This document shows positions 28,165 through 37,782 of a stretch of DNA of 64,000 nucleotides, piece by piece; the first letter of the stretch is position 1, and each line of letters starts with the position of its first letter. Below the pieces are notes generated by a model, which was not told the origin of the DNA, made no database searches, and saw only the letters and a program-made list of their open reading frames with translations. Both the position numbers and the translations under genes were made by a program. The stretch is from Pseudomonas promysalinigenes (GTDB taxonomy: Bacteria; Pseudomonadota; Gammaproteobacteria; Pseudomonadales; Pseudomonadaceae), in the NCBI RefSeq assembly GCF_014269025.2, contig NZ_CP077094.1:1550001-1614000 (forward strand). The letters run 5' to 3'.

Positions 28165-29399
28165 GGCTGTTCCTCTTGCAACTGAACGTCCTGCAACAGC
28201 AGAGCGAAGTCGGCCAGGGCCTGCTCGTCGGCGGGGTTGCCATAGGCCTGCTCCCAGGCGCGGCTGAACAGGTCCTGTGGGGTCATCTGCGCCAGCTCGA
28301 CGAACACCTGGTCATCGTCTTCTGCAGGGCCTTTGCCTGCATATTCGGTACTGATGCGGACCAGCCTGACGGCCTTGCCATGCAGGGCGCCCTCAATTTG
28401 CTGGCGCAGGTCGGGCTGCGGTTCATCCAGCCTTACCCGCACTTCCAGCCACGGCTGGCGGTTGGGGTCATCGAGCAGGTCGATCACAGGCAACTCGGCC
28501 AGTTGTTCCAGCAGTTCGCCCAGCGGCGCCGGGCCGACCCGCTGCAGGGCCACGGCGCGGGGTACCGGGCGAGCTTCGACGCTGACCAGTTCGCTGCCTT
28601 GGAACTCGACTTCAAGCACTTGGTGCGGGTAGCTGATTTCGGCGAACGACAATGGGATCGGCGAGCCACTGTAACGGATACGGTCTTCGCGGTTGACCTT
28701 CTGCGGCTTGTGCAGATGGCCGAGTGCGACGTAGCTGATCGATTTATCGAACAACTTGGCCGGCAGGGCCTCGGCGTTGCCGATGATCAGGCTGCGCTCG
28801 GAGTCCTCCGACACGGCTCCACCTGCCATGTGCGCATGGCTGATGGCGATCAGGGCTTGGTCTTTCTTGCGTTTCTTCTGCGCCGCCCCGATCAGCTGTT
28901 GATGCACCTGGGTAATGCCTTGCAGGTAGTCGTCGCCTAACTGCGGGCCAGTGACTTCAGCCGGGCGCAGAAAGGGCAGGGCCAGGCACCAGGCAGCGAC
29001 CTTGCCGCGGCTGTTGGTGAGCGGGATCAGCAGGCGGTCGGCATCGAGCTGGCCTTCGTCGAGCCATTGCACCCGGCCCAGCGCGTGGGTGCGTAGGCGG
29101 CGCATGAGGGCGGCGGGCAGCTCGATGCGCGAGCCCGAATCGTGGTTGCCGGCGATCATGACGATCTGCAGCTTGGGCTGCTGCTCGTGGGCCTGGACGA
29201 TGAAGTCATAGAGCCGTTCCTGGGCTTTGACCGGAGGGTTGACCGTGTCGAAGATGTCCCCGGCGATCAGCAGCGCGTCCGGCTGGCGAAGGTGTAGCTG
29301 GCCGAGCAGCCAGTCAAGGAAGCAGGCGTGTTCGAAGTCGCGTTCCTGGCCGTGCAGGCTTTGGCCAAGGTGCCAGTCGGAGGTGTGAAACAGACGCAT
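28161..29399 (-). CDS. sbcD: Exonuclease SbcCD, nuclease subunit
   Basis: A 412-residue Mre11-type phosphoesterase. The metal-binding motifs are TSDWHLGQ at the N-terminus, AGDIFDT, GNHDSGSR, an AISHAHMAGG histidine motif and ALGHLHKPQ. It supplies the manganese-dependent nuclease activity of SbcCD. It is the first gene of a three-gene operon with sbcC and the glutathione S-transferase on the minus strand. The upstream 260 bases to the next gene hold the likely promoter but no clear -35/-10 elements. Confidence 0.97.
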   Translation of the reverse strand: MRLFHTSDWHLGQSLHGQERDFEHACFLDWLLGQLHLRQPDALLIAGDIFDTVNPPVKAQERLYDFIVQAHEQQPKLQIVMIAGNHDSGSRIELPAALMRRLRTHALGRVQWLDEGQLDADRLLIPLTNSRGKVAAWCLALPFLRPAEVTGPQLGDDYLQGITQVHQQLIGAAQKKRKKDQALIAISHAHMAGGAVSEDSERSLIIGNAEALPAKLFDKSISYVALGHLHKPQKVNREDRIRYSGSPIPLSFAEISYPHQVLEVEFQGSELVSVEARPVPRAVALQRVGPAPLGELLEQLAELPVIDLLDDPNRQPWLEVRVRLDEPQPDLRQQIEGALHGKAVRLVRISTEYAGKGPAEDDDQVFVELAQMTPQDLFSRAWEQAYGNPADEQALADFALLLQDVQLQEEQP

Positions 29400-29660
29400 G
29401 GATGACCTGTCGATGTCGAGTCAGCAAGCCGGGGCTTGGCGTGAATGGTGGGCTTTGCGCAGCCGGGTATGGTAACCCAAGGCGGGTGCACAGGGCAGTC
29501 GCGCCTTGGCTGAGCCTGTTCGGATGGGCAGCACCTGGATGACTGGATTGATATGCTTCGAACCCCTGGGTCCTTGCCTTGTTCAGGGTGCTGGTCTACC
29601 CTGCGCCGCGCCAGGTTCATGGCCATTCGACAAGTACGGACGTTTCTACAAGGAGTTTCT

Positions 29661-30092
29661 ATGGAAGGTATCCCGCAATCCCAGTCGGCAACTGGCAACC
29701 TCAAGCCTAAATGGCAGGAACGCTTTGCCTTCTTCGAGCAGCACGGCGCACCGACTTCCGCTTCTTACAAAGCCGCGTTCCGCGCCTTGCCTTTTCGCAA
29801 GAGAATCTTGATCAACAGCAACTTCATTGGCTTCTTCTTCGGCCCGATTTATTGGTTCGTGCTGGGGATGTGGAAGAAGAACCTGGTGATGCTGGGCGGC
29901 ATGGTTGTCGTCAGTGTACTGCTTGGCCTCTATGAAATGTCGACCGGCACCGAGATCCCGCGCCCGGTGGACAACGGTATCAATATGGCTTTCGCCTTTT
30001 TGTACATGTTCTTGACCAATCGGGCTTATTACCTCAAACAGGCCAAAGGCGTGAATGGCTGGAATCCGTTTGAGGGGCAGCGGATGATTTGA
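29661..30092 (+). CDS. DUF2628 family membrane protein
   Basis: A 143-residue protein with a soluble N-terminal part and hydrophobic segments at about residues 50-65 (NFIGFFFGPIYWFVLG), 70-88 and 105-125. It resembles DUF2628, found in small bacterial inner-membrane proteins of unknown function. AAGGAG lies six bases before the ATG, and the 260 bases upstream toward divergent sbcD hold no other gene I can support. Function is unknown. Confidence 0.8.
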   Translation: MEGIPQSQSATGNLKPKWQERFAFFEQHGAPTSASYKAAFRALPFRKRILINSNFIGFFFGPIYWFVLGMWKKNLVMLGGMVVVSVLLGLYEMSTGTEIPRPVDNGINMAFAFLYMFLTNRAYYLKQAKGVNGWNPFEGQRMI

Positions 30093-30203
30093 AGCTGCGT
30101 CCTAGAGATCGAGGGCAGGCCTGGTTCGCCATGGGTGCAGCGAATGGTTTCAGGTCTCGCCGGCGATAAAGCACGTAGTGCTTGCCAGGCCTACCTCAAC
30201 ACC

Positions 30204-31829
30204 TCACTTCGGATAAAGCGGCGGTAAGCTCCCACCGTCACCCGCCGGCAAAAATACCTGCTCAGCCGGCGGAATCGTCCTGATCGCGCGCCACAGATCC
30301 TCACCCTGCCAGTACTGGCCACTTTCGCTGTACAACGCCCCGTTCAACCCATCCAGCGCATCGGACAGCGGCACGAAGCGCGCAGCCATCTCGGCCAAGG
30401 TTTCAGGCTGCTGCCGCGCCCAGGCATCCAGGGCCTGGCGGGTAGCCTGGGGGTCGTTGGCCTGGGATGCGCGTTTCAGGTCGTCCAGCAAGGTACGGGG
30501 GCTCGGGCCGTTCTGCGCAGCACGCAGTACTGCCGGTTGCGAGCGGGCGCGCCACCAAAGAGCGAACCCCATGAGCGTGGTCAGGGCGAACACCAAAGTC
30601 GCCAGCTGCCACGGCCAGAGCAGGTGGCTGGCTGCGTTGTTATCCCCGACCGGGGTGTCAGCGCTCAGTGCCGGGTTATCCTGCACATCCAGAGTACGCG
30701 CTGGCAGGCTGCTGTGCTCAAGGTGGTCTTCACGCGTGTTCCACCAGGTGATTTCCAGGGCTGGCAGGGGCAGTTTGCCGCTGTGGGTCGGCACCAGCGC
30801 TTCACGTTCTTCGCGGTTGGCAGTCATGCCCCGTTCGCTGATCTCGTTGCGTAGCAGCGGTTGGTCCGGATAGCGGCGCAAGCCGACGATTTCGGTGGCC
30901 GGCAACTGTGGCAGCTGGGTGCTGGACAAGCCCTGCGCGCGCAAGGTGATACTACGAGTCAGCGAGTCGCCAATCTGCGGTGGTTGGTTGGCTGGGTCGG
31001 GATTCCAGTGTTCTTCCAAGGTCAGCTCGCGTGCCGGGAGCCATGGTGCACTGGCAGGCCAGGCGCTGGGGATCGGGCGAACACTCAGGTGCAGTGGCAG
31101 TGAGCTGACCTGCACTTGGCGGCCAGCGCGGGTAGTGCCAGCCGGCTGCTCGCCGTTGTCGGCGGCGGTGGCGGTGAAGGTCAGCGGGGGGATATCCAGG
31201 CTACCGCTTTGCTGGGGATACACGGCGTAGCGGGTTTCGATCACCCCGTGGCGTATGCCGTTGATTTCTTTCTCGTAGGTGCGCGACTCCCCCAACGGTT
31301 CCACCTTGGCGTTGTCCAGCTGCAGCGGGCTCAAGGTGCTGTCATCGTACAGCGACACCGAATGGTAAATGCGCAACGTCAGCACGGCCTGGGCCTGGAC
31401 GTAGACCTCATCGCTGTCCAAGGTGGCTTCGATGAAGACTTGCGAGGCGGTTTCGGGGCGGCTGGAATCGGCTTGCAACACCTGCACATCGATGGGCTGG
31501 CTCTGCGACTGGCCCAGTTGCAGCTCAGGAATTCGCAGGCTGCCGCTGCGCTTTGGCAGCAAGGTGATGATCCAGCGGGTGCTGGCCCGGGTTTCACCAT
31601 CCAGCGTATGCAGGCTGTTCAACTGGCGTGTGCCACGCACTTCGAAGTCGTCTTCCAGCGCGTGCAGGTCGGGCTTGCCGAATTGGGTCACATCTTGGCT
31701 TTCCAGGGTCAGCTCAAGGGTTTCGCCAGCCTCCAGGCGCGTGCGGTCAACACTGGCCTGCAGCGTAGGAAGGGCATGGGCCATGACGGCCCAAAACAGA
31801 CTCAGAACAAAGACGCCGAAGCGACTCAT
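30204..31829 (-). CDS. batD: BatD-like protein
   Basis: A 541-residue protein with a signal peptide (FVLSLFWAVMAHALPTLQA) and a beta-rich periplasmic part beginning ASVDRTRLEAGETLELTL, characteristic of BatD. It ends with a transmembrane helix near residue 400 (LLWPWQLATLVFALTTLMGFALW in two overlapping pieces) and a short cytoplasmic tail. Bat proteins were named for aerotolerance in Bacteroides, and their molecular function remains unclear. The start overlaps the BatB/C stop by four bases. It closes a six-gene operon. Confidence 0.88.
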   Translation of the reverse strand: MSRFGVFVLSLFWAVMAHALPTLQASVDRTRLEAGETLELTLESQDVTQFGKPDLHALEDDFEVRGTRQLNSLHTLDGETRASTRWIITLLPKRSGSLRIPELQLGQSQSQPIDVQVLQADSSRPETASQVFIEATLDSDEVYVQAQAVLTLRIYHSVSLYDDSTLSPLQLDNAKVEPLGESRTYEKEINGIRHGVIETRYAVYPQQSGSLDIPPLTFTATAADNGEQPAGTTRAGRQVQVSSLPLHLSVRPIPSAWPASAPWLPARELTLEEHWNPDPANQPPQIGDSLTRSITLRAQGLSSTQLPQLPATEIVGLRRYPDQPLLRNEISERGMTANREEREALVPTHSGKLPLPALEITWWNTREDHLEHSSLPARTLDVQDNPALSADTPVGDNNAASHLLWPWQLATLVFALTTLMGFALWWRARSQPAVLRAAQNGPSPRTLLDDLKRASQANDPQATRQALDAWARQQPETLAEMAARFVPLSDALDGLNGALYSESGQYWQGEDLWRAIRTIPPAEQVFLPAGDGGSLPPLYPK

Positions 31830-33544
31830 CGTGTTTTTTCCTGATGCAATTGCTGTTCATACCAGAACTTGCGCCGCAGCAACTCCGCCGGATTGTCGGG
31901 GATCTCGCGCAGCCATTGTTCCAGGGCCTGGCGCTGTTCGGCGTCGAGGTTGCTCGAGTCCGGGCGCTGGGGGGGCTGGGTGACACTGTCGTCATCGCCG
32001 CCCTGGTTGCCAGGGGCTGCCTGGCTGTCGTTGTTGCCGTCACCGGCATGCTCGGTTGCGGCTTGTTCTTCGTTGCCTGGCGTGCCTTGTGCGGGGTTAC
32101 TGGCCGAGCTGCTGTTGCCTTCGGTTTCACTGCCAGGGGGGCTCTGCGCATCGCTGTTGGCAGGTTGATCTTGCGCCTGGCCCTCGCGTTGCTGCAGCAA
32201 CTGTTGCACCAGTGCCTGATTGGCCAGCGCCGGCTGCAGGTCGGGCTGCCGCTCCAGGGCCTGTTCGTAGGCGTCCAAAGCAGCCTCCAACTCGCCGCTG
32301 CGGGCCAGGGCATTGCCTCGATTGTAGTGGTCGGCAGCGCTATCGCCCTGAGCGAAAGCCTCGGCGGCGCCGGCGAAGTCGCCGGCCTGGTAGAGCGCCA
32401 TGCCACGCCATTGCGGGTCCCGGAAGTGCTGTGCGGCCTGGGCAGGGCGTTGCTTGTTCAGCAGCTGTTGGCCCTGCTGGTCGGGGCGCAGCCACAAATC
32501 GTTGAACTCCAAAGCTTGGCTGGGCTGTGGCAGGGCCAGCAGCAGCGGCAGACAGAACAGCCAGCCGCGCCGTCCGGCGCAGGCGGCCAGTAGCAGCAAG
32601 GGCAGCAACAGCCAGTGGCCCTGGTCGGCCCAACTGTCCAGTTGCAGGGTCTGGTCAGCATCGCGCAATTGCCGCGGATTGTCGAACAGCCCCAGGCCGC
32701 GCAGGTCGAGGTCGTCAATACGGGCGTGCCGGTAGCGCCCGCCGGTGCCATTGATGAAACCTTTGAGGCTGGCGCTGTCGAGGCGCGGCACGAGGATGCC
32801 ACCCTGGTCATCCTTGAGGAATTCTCCGTTGGGCTGACGCACGGGTGCGCCGTCGCGTGTGCCGATGCCCAGCATCAGCAAGCTTGGGCCCTGACGGCCG
32901 AGAGCCTGGGTGATGCCTTGGCGCTCGGCTGCACTGAGCGCCGAGCCCACCAGCAACAGGCGACCCTGACCCAGGCCGCTCTGGGCCAGCAGCGCCAGGC
33001 CTTTCTGTACGGCCAGATCGGCGCGCTGCCCGGGTTTGGGCATGATCGATGGGTCGATGGCCTCCAGCAGGTTGCGCGTGGTGCTCAGGTCATCCGACAG
33101 CGGCACCAGGGTGTGTGCGCTGCCGGCATAGACCACCAGCGCGGTCTGGCTATCGTTGCGATGTTCGAGCAGATCGAGGATCTTGCGCCGGGCCTGTTCC
33201 AGACGGTTGGGAGTCACATCCTCGGCAAGCATCTGCGGGGTCAGTTCGAGCAGAATCACCAGCGGATCGGCCGGGCGCTGACGGGTTTCTTCCAGGCGCT
33301 GCCAACTCGGGCCCAGCAGGGCTAGCACCACCAGCAGCCAGGCCAAGCCCAGGGCCACCCAAGGTAGCTTGCTGTTACTGCCGCTGCCGCCGCCGAGCAG
33401 TACCGGTTGGAACGCCACTGGCAGAATCATCTGCCAGCGCCCGGCGCGTTTGCGCCGGTGCCATAGCTTGAACAACAGCCAGCCGAGCAGAGGGACTACC
33501 AGCAGCCAGAGGGGGCGCAGCCATTGTGGCCATAGATCGATCAT
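31826..33544 (-). CDS. BatB/BatC-like fusion: VWA domain plus TPR repeats
   Basis: A 572-residue membrane protein with two N-terminal helices, a von Willebrand factor A domain (about 95-290), a further helix, and a TPR region (GMALYQAGDFAGAAEAFAQG and ARSGELEAALDAYEQALER) followed by a low-complexity Gln/Ser/Gly/Asn tail. The expected VWA metal motif DxSxS reads ELTPQ around residues 100-104, so the metal site appears lost. GAGGAAA is seven bases before ATG 33544, which overlaps the batA stop. The VWA and TPR parts are separate BatB and BatC in Bacteroides; here they are fused. Function in envelope or stress maintenance is inferred only. Confidence 0.85.
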   Translation of the reverse strand: MIDLWPQWLRPLWLLVVPLLGWLLFKLWHRRKRAGRWQMILPVAFQPVLLGGGSGSNSKLPWVALGLAWLLVVLALLGPSWQRLEETRQRPADPLVILLELTPQMLAEDVTPNRLEQARRKILDLLEHRNDSQTALVVYAGSAHTLVPLSDDLSTTRNLLEAIDPSIMPKPGQRADLAVQKGLALLAQSGLGQGRLLLVGSALSAAERQGITQALGRQGPSLLMLGIGTRDGAPVRQPNGEFLKDDQGGILVPRLDSASLKGFINGTGGRYRHARIDDLDLRGLGLFDNPRQLRDADQTLQLDSWADQGHWLLLPLLLLAACAGRRGWLFCLPLLLALPQPSQALEFNDLWLRPDQQGQQLLNKQRPAQAAQHFRDPQWRGMALYQAGDFAGAAEAFAQGDSAADHYNRGNALARSGELEAALDAYEQALERQPDLQPALANQALVQQLLQQREGQAQDQPANSDAQSPPGSETEGNSSSASNPAQGTPGNEEQAATEHAGDGNNDSQAAPGNQGGDDDSVTQPPQRPDSSNLDAEQRQALEQWLREIPDNPAELLRRKFWYEQQLHQEKTR

Positions 33545-34617
33545 CGCCGTTTCCTCAGGCGCAAGCGTTTCAAGCGTTGCCGCCATTCTGGATGGGGCTG
33601 CAGGAAGCGCGGTCTGCGCAGCACCTTGTGCAACCAGTTATCGGGCCACTGCACTGCCATCACCAACAACACGCTGAGCAGCAAAGCCAAGGCCAGGGGC
33701 CAGGCATACAGCGCTTTGGCCGTGCGCGCCTGGGTCGGTTGCTGGGCCACAGGCTCGAGCTGGTCGAGGGTGTCACCGATGGCGTTCAGCTCAGCGCCAT
33801 CATGGGCACGGAAGTAGGCGCCATGGGTGATGTCGGCAATTTCCTTGAGCGAGGCTTCGTCCAGGTCCAGGCTCGGGTTCAGGCCAAGCAGGCCAGGGGT
33901 GCCGCTGGCTTGCGGGTTGGCGCCGATGCCGATGGTATAGATTCTTACTCCTTCCTGGGCTGCCAGGCGGGCGGCGGTCAATGGGTGGATCTGCCCGCCG
34001 TTGTTGGCACCATCGGTCACCAGTACCAGCACCCGGCTTTGTGCCGGGCGTTGGCGCAGGCGTTTGACCGCCAAGCCGATAGCGTCGCCGATGGCGGTGT
34101 TCTTCCCGGCGATGCCGATTTGCGCCTGGTCCAGGAAGGTCCGCACCGTGCGGCGGTCGAAGGTCAGTGGCGCTTGCAGGTAGGCCTGGCTGCCGAACAG
34201 GATCAGCCCCACCCGATCGCCTTCGCGATCTTGCAGAAAATCGCCTAACAGTGCCTTGACCAAGTCGAGCCGGCTTACGTCTTCGCCTTTGAACTGCATG
34301 TCGGGGAAGTCCATCGAACCGGAGACATCCACCGCAACCAGCAGATCACGGCCACTGGCCGCCACCGGCACGGGCTCGCCGAGCCACTGCGGGCGGGCCG
34401 CGGCCAACAATAGCAACAGCCAGATCACCATGTACGGCGCCTGTTGGCGCAGGGTTGGCAAGTTCAGGCGGGCACGGCGCCCGGCCAGCCCTTCCAGCTC
34501 GTCAAGGAAGCCAACCTTGAGCACCGGCTCGCCACTGTCAGCGGCAGGCAGCAACAGGCGTAACAGCCAGGGTAGCGGCAGCAACAGGAAGATCCACGGC
34601 CAGGCCAGTTCAAACAT
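33541..34617 (-). CDS. batA: BatA-like VWA membrane protein
   Basis: A 358-residue protein with two N-terminal helices, a VWA domain and a C-terminal helix. Here the metal site is intact: D97, S99 and S101 in VAVDVSGSM, with a later VLVLVTDGANNGG. I chose ATG 34617 (MFELAWPWIF) because it places the membrane helix at the start. The start overlaps the DUF4381 stop by eight bases. It is likely to work with the MoxR ATPase, as MoxR-VWA pairs do elsewhere. Confidence 0.9.
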   Translation of the reverse strand: MFELAWPWIFLLLPLPWLLRLLLPAADSGEPVLKVGFLDELEGLAGRRARLNLPTLRQQAPYMVIWLLLLLAAARPQWLGEPVPVAASGRDLLVAVDVSGSMDFPDMQFKGEDVSRLDLVKALLGDFLQDREGDRVGLILFGSQAYLQAPLTFDRRTVRTFLDQAQIGIAGKNTAIGDAIGLAVKRLRQRPAQSRVLVLVTDGANNGGQIHPLTAARLAAQEGVRIYTIGIGANPQASGTPGLLGLNPSLDLDEASLKEIADITHGAYFRAHDGAELNAIGDTLDQLEPVAQQPTQARTAKALYAWPLALALLLSVLLVMAVQWPDNWLHKVLRRPRFLQPHPEWRQRLKRLRLRKRR

Positions 34618-35104
34618 GTTTGCGGATCCAGGTTTCCACCGCCTGGCTGAGCCCGGCGATGGCTTTGTCATCGAGCTTGCACTCAGGCTTGTAGGCGCCT
34701 TCGACCAGCACCATCCAGCGGGTCAGGCCGGCAGCCGGGCAGCGGTTGTCGAGAAAGGCCAGCCACTGCCGGCCGTTCAAGGTATGGCTGTTGGCGCCAG
34801 GGTAGTGGTTGCGGCACAGGCGCTTGAGCAAGGCGTTGATCTGTTGCAGCCAGGCGCCGGCCGGTGCGCCGTCGTAGGGGCGCGGCAGGCGCGCGAGTTC
34901 GGCCAAGGCCTCCACCCGCACCGGATCGAGCGGCAATTCGGCGCGCACCACCGGACGTTTGCCCGGCCGCCAGCGGCGCAATCGCCACAGTCCCCAGCCC
35001 AGCAGCGGCAGTAGCGCAAGCAACAACCACCAACCCGGCGCGGGCGGCCAAAGGCTGATCGCTGGCGGCGCGATCAGTGGTTGCAACTGGTCCAGCGGGT
35101 TCAT
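34610..35104 (-). CDS. DUF4381 family protein
   Basis: A 164-residue protein starting MNPLDQLQPLIAPPAIS with one transmembrane helix (PGWWLLLALLPLLGWGLWRL) and a cytoplasmic helical domain. DUF4381 proteins are almost always found in MoxR-Bat operons. The start overlaps the DUF58 stop by four bases and its stop overlaps batA by eight. Function is unknown beyond the operon context. Confidence 0.87.
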   Translation of the reverse strand: MNPLDQLQPLIAPPAISLWPPAPGWWLLLALLPLLGWGLWRLRRWRPGKRPVVRAELPLDPVRVEALAELARLPRPYDGAPAGAWLQQINALLKRLCRNHYPGANSHTLNGRQWLAFLDNRCPAAGLTRWMVLVEGAYKPECKLDDKAIAGLSQAVETWIRKHV

Positions 35105-36045
35105 TGGTCACTTCCGGGGCGCTGAGCGTTCAGGTACGCGCGCAATTGCTCGATCATCTCACTCTGGGTACTCAGCGGCATCAACACCACGCGAAGTTTC
35201 TGCGCCATCAGCTCCCACCGCTCGATCCGCGCTTCAGCCTGTTGACGGTAAGCCTGGCGCAGGTTTGGGTCCAGGGTGTCGAGCTCAAGCTGTGCGCCAC
35301 GCTGGGCAAAGCGCAGCAGGCCGGCAGCGGGCAGGGCATGGTCCAGAGGGTCGGACACTGGCATCAACAGCAGGTCGCAGTGGCGCGAAAGCATGGCAAG
35401 GTGCTGTTCGGCCTGGGCACTGAGCGAGCGTTCGTCGCAGATGACGATGGCCAGGCTGCCGGGGCGCAGCACTTCGCGGGCCCGGCGCAAGGCCAGGCCA
35501 AGGCTGTCGGCCTGGGGCGCAGCTTCGGTATGCAGTGCCTGGTTGACCTTGGCCAGGCGGTTAAGCAGCTGCAGCAGGCTCTGCTTGCTGCGCCGAGGCT
35601 TGATCTCGTGATGGTCGCTATCGCCGAACACCAGGCCGCCGATGCGGTCGTTGTGACCCAGCGCAGCCCAGCCGAACAACGCTGCCGCTTCGGCGGCAAG
35701 CACAGACTTGAACATCAGCCCCGAGCCAAAGAACAGGCGCTGGCTCTGTTCCACGAGGATGAAGATCGGCCGCTCGCGTTCTTCGTGAAACAGCTTGGTG
35801 TGCGGTTCCTGAGTGCGTGCAGTGACGCGCCAGTCGATGTTGCGCACATCGTCACCGGCCTGGTAGACGCGCACCTGGTCGAAGTCGACGCCGCGCCCGC
35901 GTAGCTTGGAGTGGTGCAACCCCACCAGCGGGCTGCGCTGGCCAGGGCGGGAAAACAACTGAATCTCACGCACCCGGTGGCGCATGTCGATCAGTTCGGC
36001 AAGGCCGATGCGTATGCCGGGTTCGGCCTGCAGCGTGGTGGGCAT
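35101..36045 (-). CDS. DUF58 domain protein
   Basis: A 314-residue soluble protein with the DUF58 signature: YQAGDDVRNIDWRVTAR (Asp, Arg and Trp conserved). The C-terminal half folds like VWA domains. DUF58 proteins usually follow a MoxR gene and are thought to be its partner or target. The stop overlaps DUF4381 by four bases and the start is three bases after the MoxR stop. Confidence 0.9.
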   Translation of the reverse strand: MPTTLQAEPGIRIGLAELIDMRHRVREIQLFSRPGQRSPLVGLHHSKLRGRGVDFDQVRVYQAGDDVRNIDWRVTARTQEPHTKLFHEERERPIFILVEQSQRLFFGSGLMFKSVLAAEAAALFGWAALGHNDRIGGLVFGDSDHHEIKPRRSKQSLLQLLNRLAKVNQALHTEAAPQADSLGLALRRAREVLRPGSLAIVICDERSLSAQAEQHLAMLSRHCDLLLMPVSDPLDHALPAAGLLRFAQRGAQLELDTLDPNLRQAYRQQAEARIERWELMAQKLRVVLMPLSTQSEMIEQLRAYLNAQRPGSDQ

Positions 36046-36048
36046 GGG

Positions 36049-37008
36049 TCAGGCGACGGCCACGACGTCGAGGATGCGCTGGACCACACGGTCCTGGTCC
36101 ACCCCTGCCGCCTCAGCTTCGAACGAGAGGATGATGCGGTGGCGTAGCACATCGAACAGCACCGCCTGAATATCCTCTGGGCTGACGAAGTCGCGCCCGG
36201 CCAGCCAGGCGTGGGCGCGGGCGCAGCGGTCAAGGGCGATCGAGCCGCGGGGGCTTGCGCCATAGGCGATCCAGTCGGCCAGCTCGGTGTCGAACTTGGC
36301 CGGGGTACGGGTAGCCATGACCAGCTGGACCAGGTACTCCTCCACCGCGTCTGCCATGTAAAGGCCGAGGATTTCCTTGCGCGCGGCGAAGATTGCCTGC
36401 TGACTGACCCGGCGCTCAGGTTTCACTTCCCCGCCCAGTGCTTCACCACGGGCCTGGGCGAGAATGCGACGCTCCACGGCAGCGTCGGGGAAGCCGATTT
36501 TCACATGCATCAGGAAACGGTCGAGTTGGGCTTCAGGCAGCGGGTAGGTGCCTTCCTGCTCGATCGGGTTCTGGGTGGCCATGACCAAGAACAGCGGGGA
36601 AAGATCATAGGTGCTGCGGCCCACGCTGACCTGGCGCTCTGCCATGGCTTCGAGCAGTGCCGACTGGACCTTGGCCGGGGCGCGGTTGATTTCGTCGGCC
36701 AGCACCAGGTTGTGGAATATGGGGCCTTGCTGAAATACGAAGCTGCCGGTTTCCGGGCGGTAGATTTCGGTGCCGGTGATGTCGGCTGGCAGCAGGTCCG
36801 GGGTGAACTGTATGCGGTGGAACTGTGCCTCGATGCCTTCGGCCAGCTCTTTGATGGCTTTGGTCTTGGCCAGGCCAGGGGCACCCTCGACCAACATGTG
36901 GCCGTCGGCCAACAGCACGATCAACAGCCGCTCGACCAGTTTCTCCTGGCCTAGGATCTGTGAGGAAAGAAAGGTGCGTAGCGCGATCAGCGCTTCACGG
37001 TGTTCCAT
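36049..37008 (-). CDS. MoxR-family AAA+ ATPase
   Basis: A 319-residue AAA+ ATPase. Walker A is GAPGLAKT and Walker B is LVLADEINRAPAKVQ, followed by SALLEAMAERQVSVG, sensor 1 MATQNPIEQEGTYPLPEAQ and the arginine-finger region QLDRFLMHV. MoxR proteins act as chaperones for assembly or metal insertion in VWA-containing complexes. I chose ATG 37008, starting MEHREALIALRTF, with AGGA upstream; an earlier frame adds twelve residues without support. It is the first gene of the six-gene Bat operon. Confidence 0.92.
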   Translation of the reverse strand: MEHREALIALRTFLSSQILGQEKLVERLLIVLLADGHMLVEGAPGLAKTKAIKELAEGIEAQFHRIQFTPDLLPADITGTEIYRPETGSFVFQQGPIFHNLVLADEINRAPAKVQSALLEAMAERQVSVGRSTYDLSPLFLVMATQNPIEQEGTYPLPEAQLDRFLMHVKIGFPDAAVERRILAQARGEALGGEVKPERRVSQQAIFAARKEILGLYMADAVEEYLVQLVMATRTPAKFDTELADWIAYGASPRGSIALDRCARAHAWLAGRDFVSPEDIQAVLFDVLRHRIILSFEAEAAGVDQDRVVQRILDVVAVA

Positions 37009-37155
37009 CGGCGGCGGTTCCTGGGTTCGCGCCAGGTCGCGCACGACCTGGCAGGGGGTGATACTTTAATCTATCCAGGGGGGCGCCGACCAATGGCGGC
37101 CGGGAATTTTATCGCTGCCAAGTGGGCTGGGCACCCGGCAGGCGTGGGCAGGTGC

Positions 37156-37452
37156 TCAGAGTTCGCTGACCAAGCTGCCGGTGCCATCGAGAATGTTGCG
37201 CAGGGTCAGCGCCACTTCTTCCAGGTCAGTCCCTGTGGAGGTCAGCACGATCTCCAGCGTGTCATCCCCTTTGAGCGCATCACGGTCCCCGGCGGCCACC
37301 TCGATCAGCAGGCGTTGCGCGCTCAAGGTCACCTTCAGCCCGTCGAGGGTCGACGGCTCGTCATCCAAAGTCAGGTCGACGGTGTCTTCGTCAGGGTAGC
37401 GAGTCAGCAGAAACATCTGCCCCTTGTCGCTGTGGCAGCACAAGGTCGCCAT
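37156..37452 (-). CDS. Small uncharacterised protein, 98 residues
   Basis: A 98-residue acidic protein beginning MATLCCHSDKGQMFLLTRYP and ending with SLVSEL. GAGGAAG stands six bases before ATG 37452. The upstream ATG at 37509 has no ribosome site and would add nineteen residues. The composition (alternating beta and helix, DLTLDDEPSTLDGLKVTL) is that of a compact cytoplasmic protein, but I do not recognise a family. It is on the strand opposite gdhB and separated from the Bat operon by about 150 bases, so it is probably monocistronic. Confidence 0.65.
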   Translation of the reverse strand: MATLCCHSDKGQMFLLTRYPDEDTVDLTLDDEPSTLDGLKVTLSAQRLLIEVAAGDRDALKGDDTLEIVLTSTGTDLEEVALTLRNILDGTGSLVSEL

Positions 37453-37782
37453 GTTGTCTTCCTCGTCATCGCAAGGGGTGGCGAACAGCAAGGCGGTGTG
37501 GATTTGCATTAGGACGACTCGGGTCAAGGGGATTGAGCGGGAATTCTGACAGCCTTGCACGCATCCATAAACGTAAATTGCCAGCCCTTGACCGAAATTG
37601 TCGCAGCCTCGCAAGCGGTAATGACCGCTCAGTCGTTAAGCTTCGCCAAGCCCGAACGTGGATGGCACGTTCGATGTCTGGTTTTTTGCGTCCGGCTTGC
37701 CACGGGTTGGCTATGGTTGATCGGTACAAGGCGGACGTGCACGACGCTACAACCAATACAAAGCCCAAGCGGAGTACCACAG

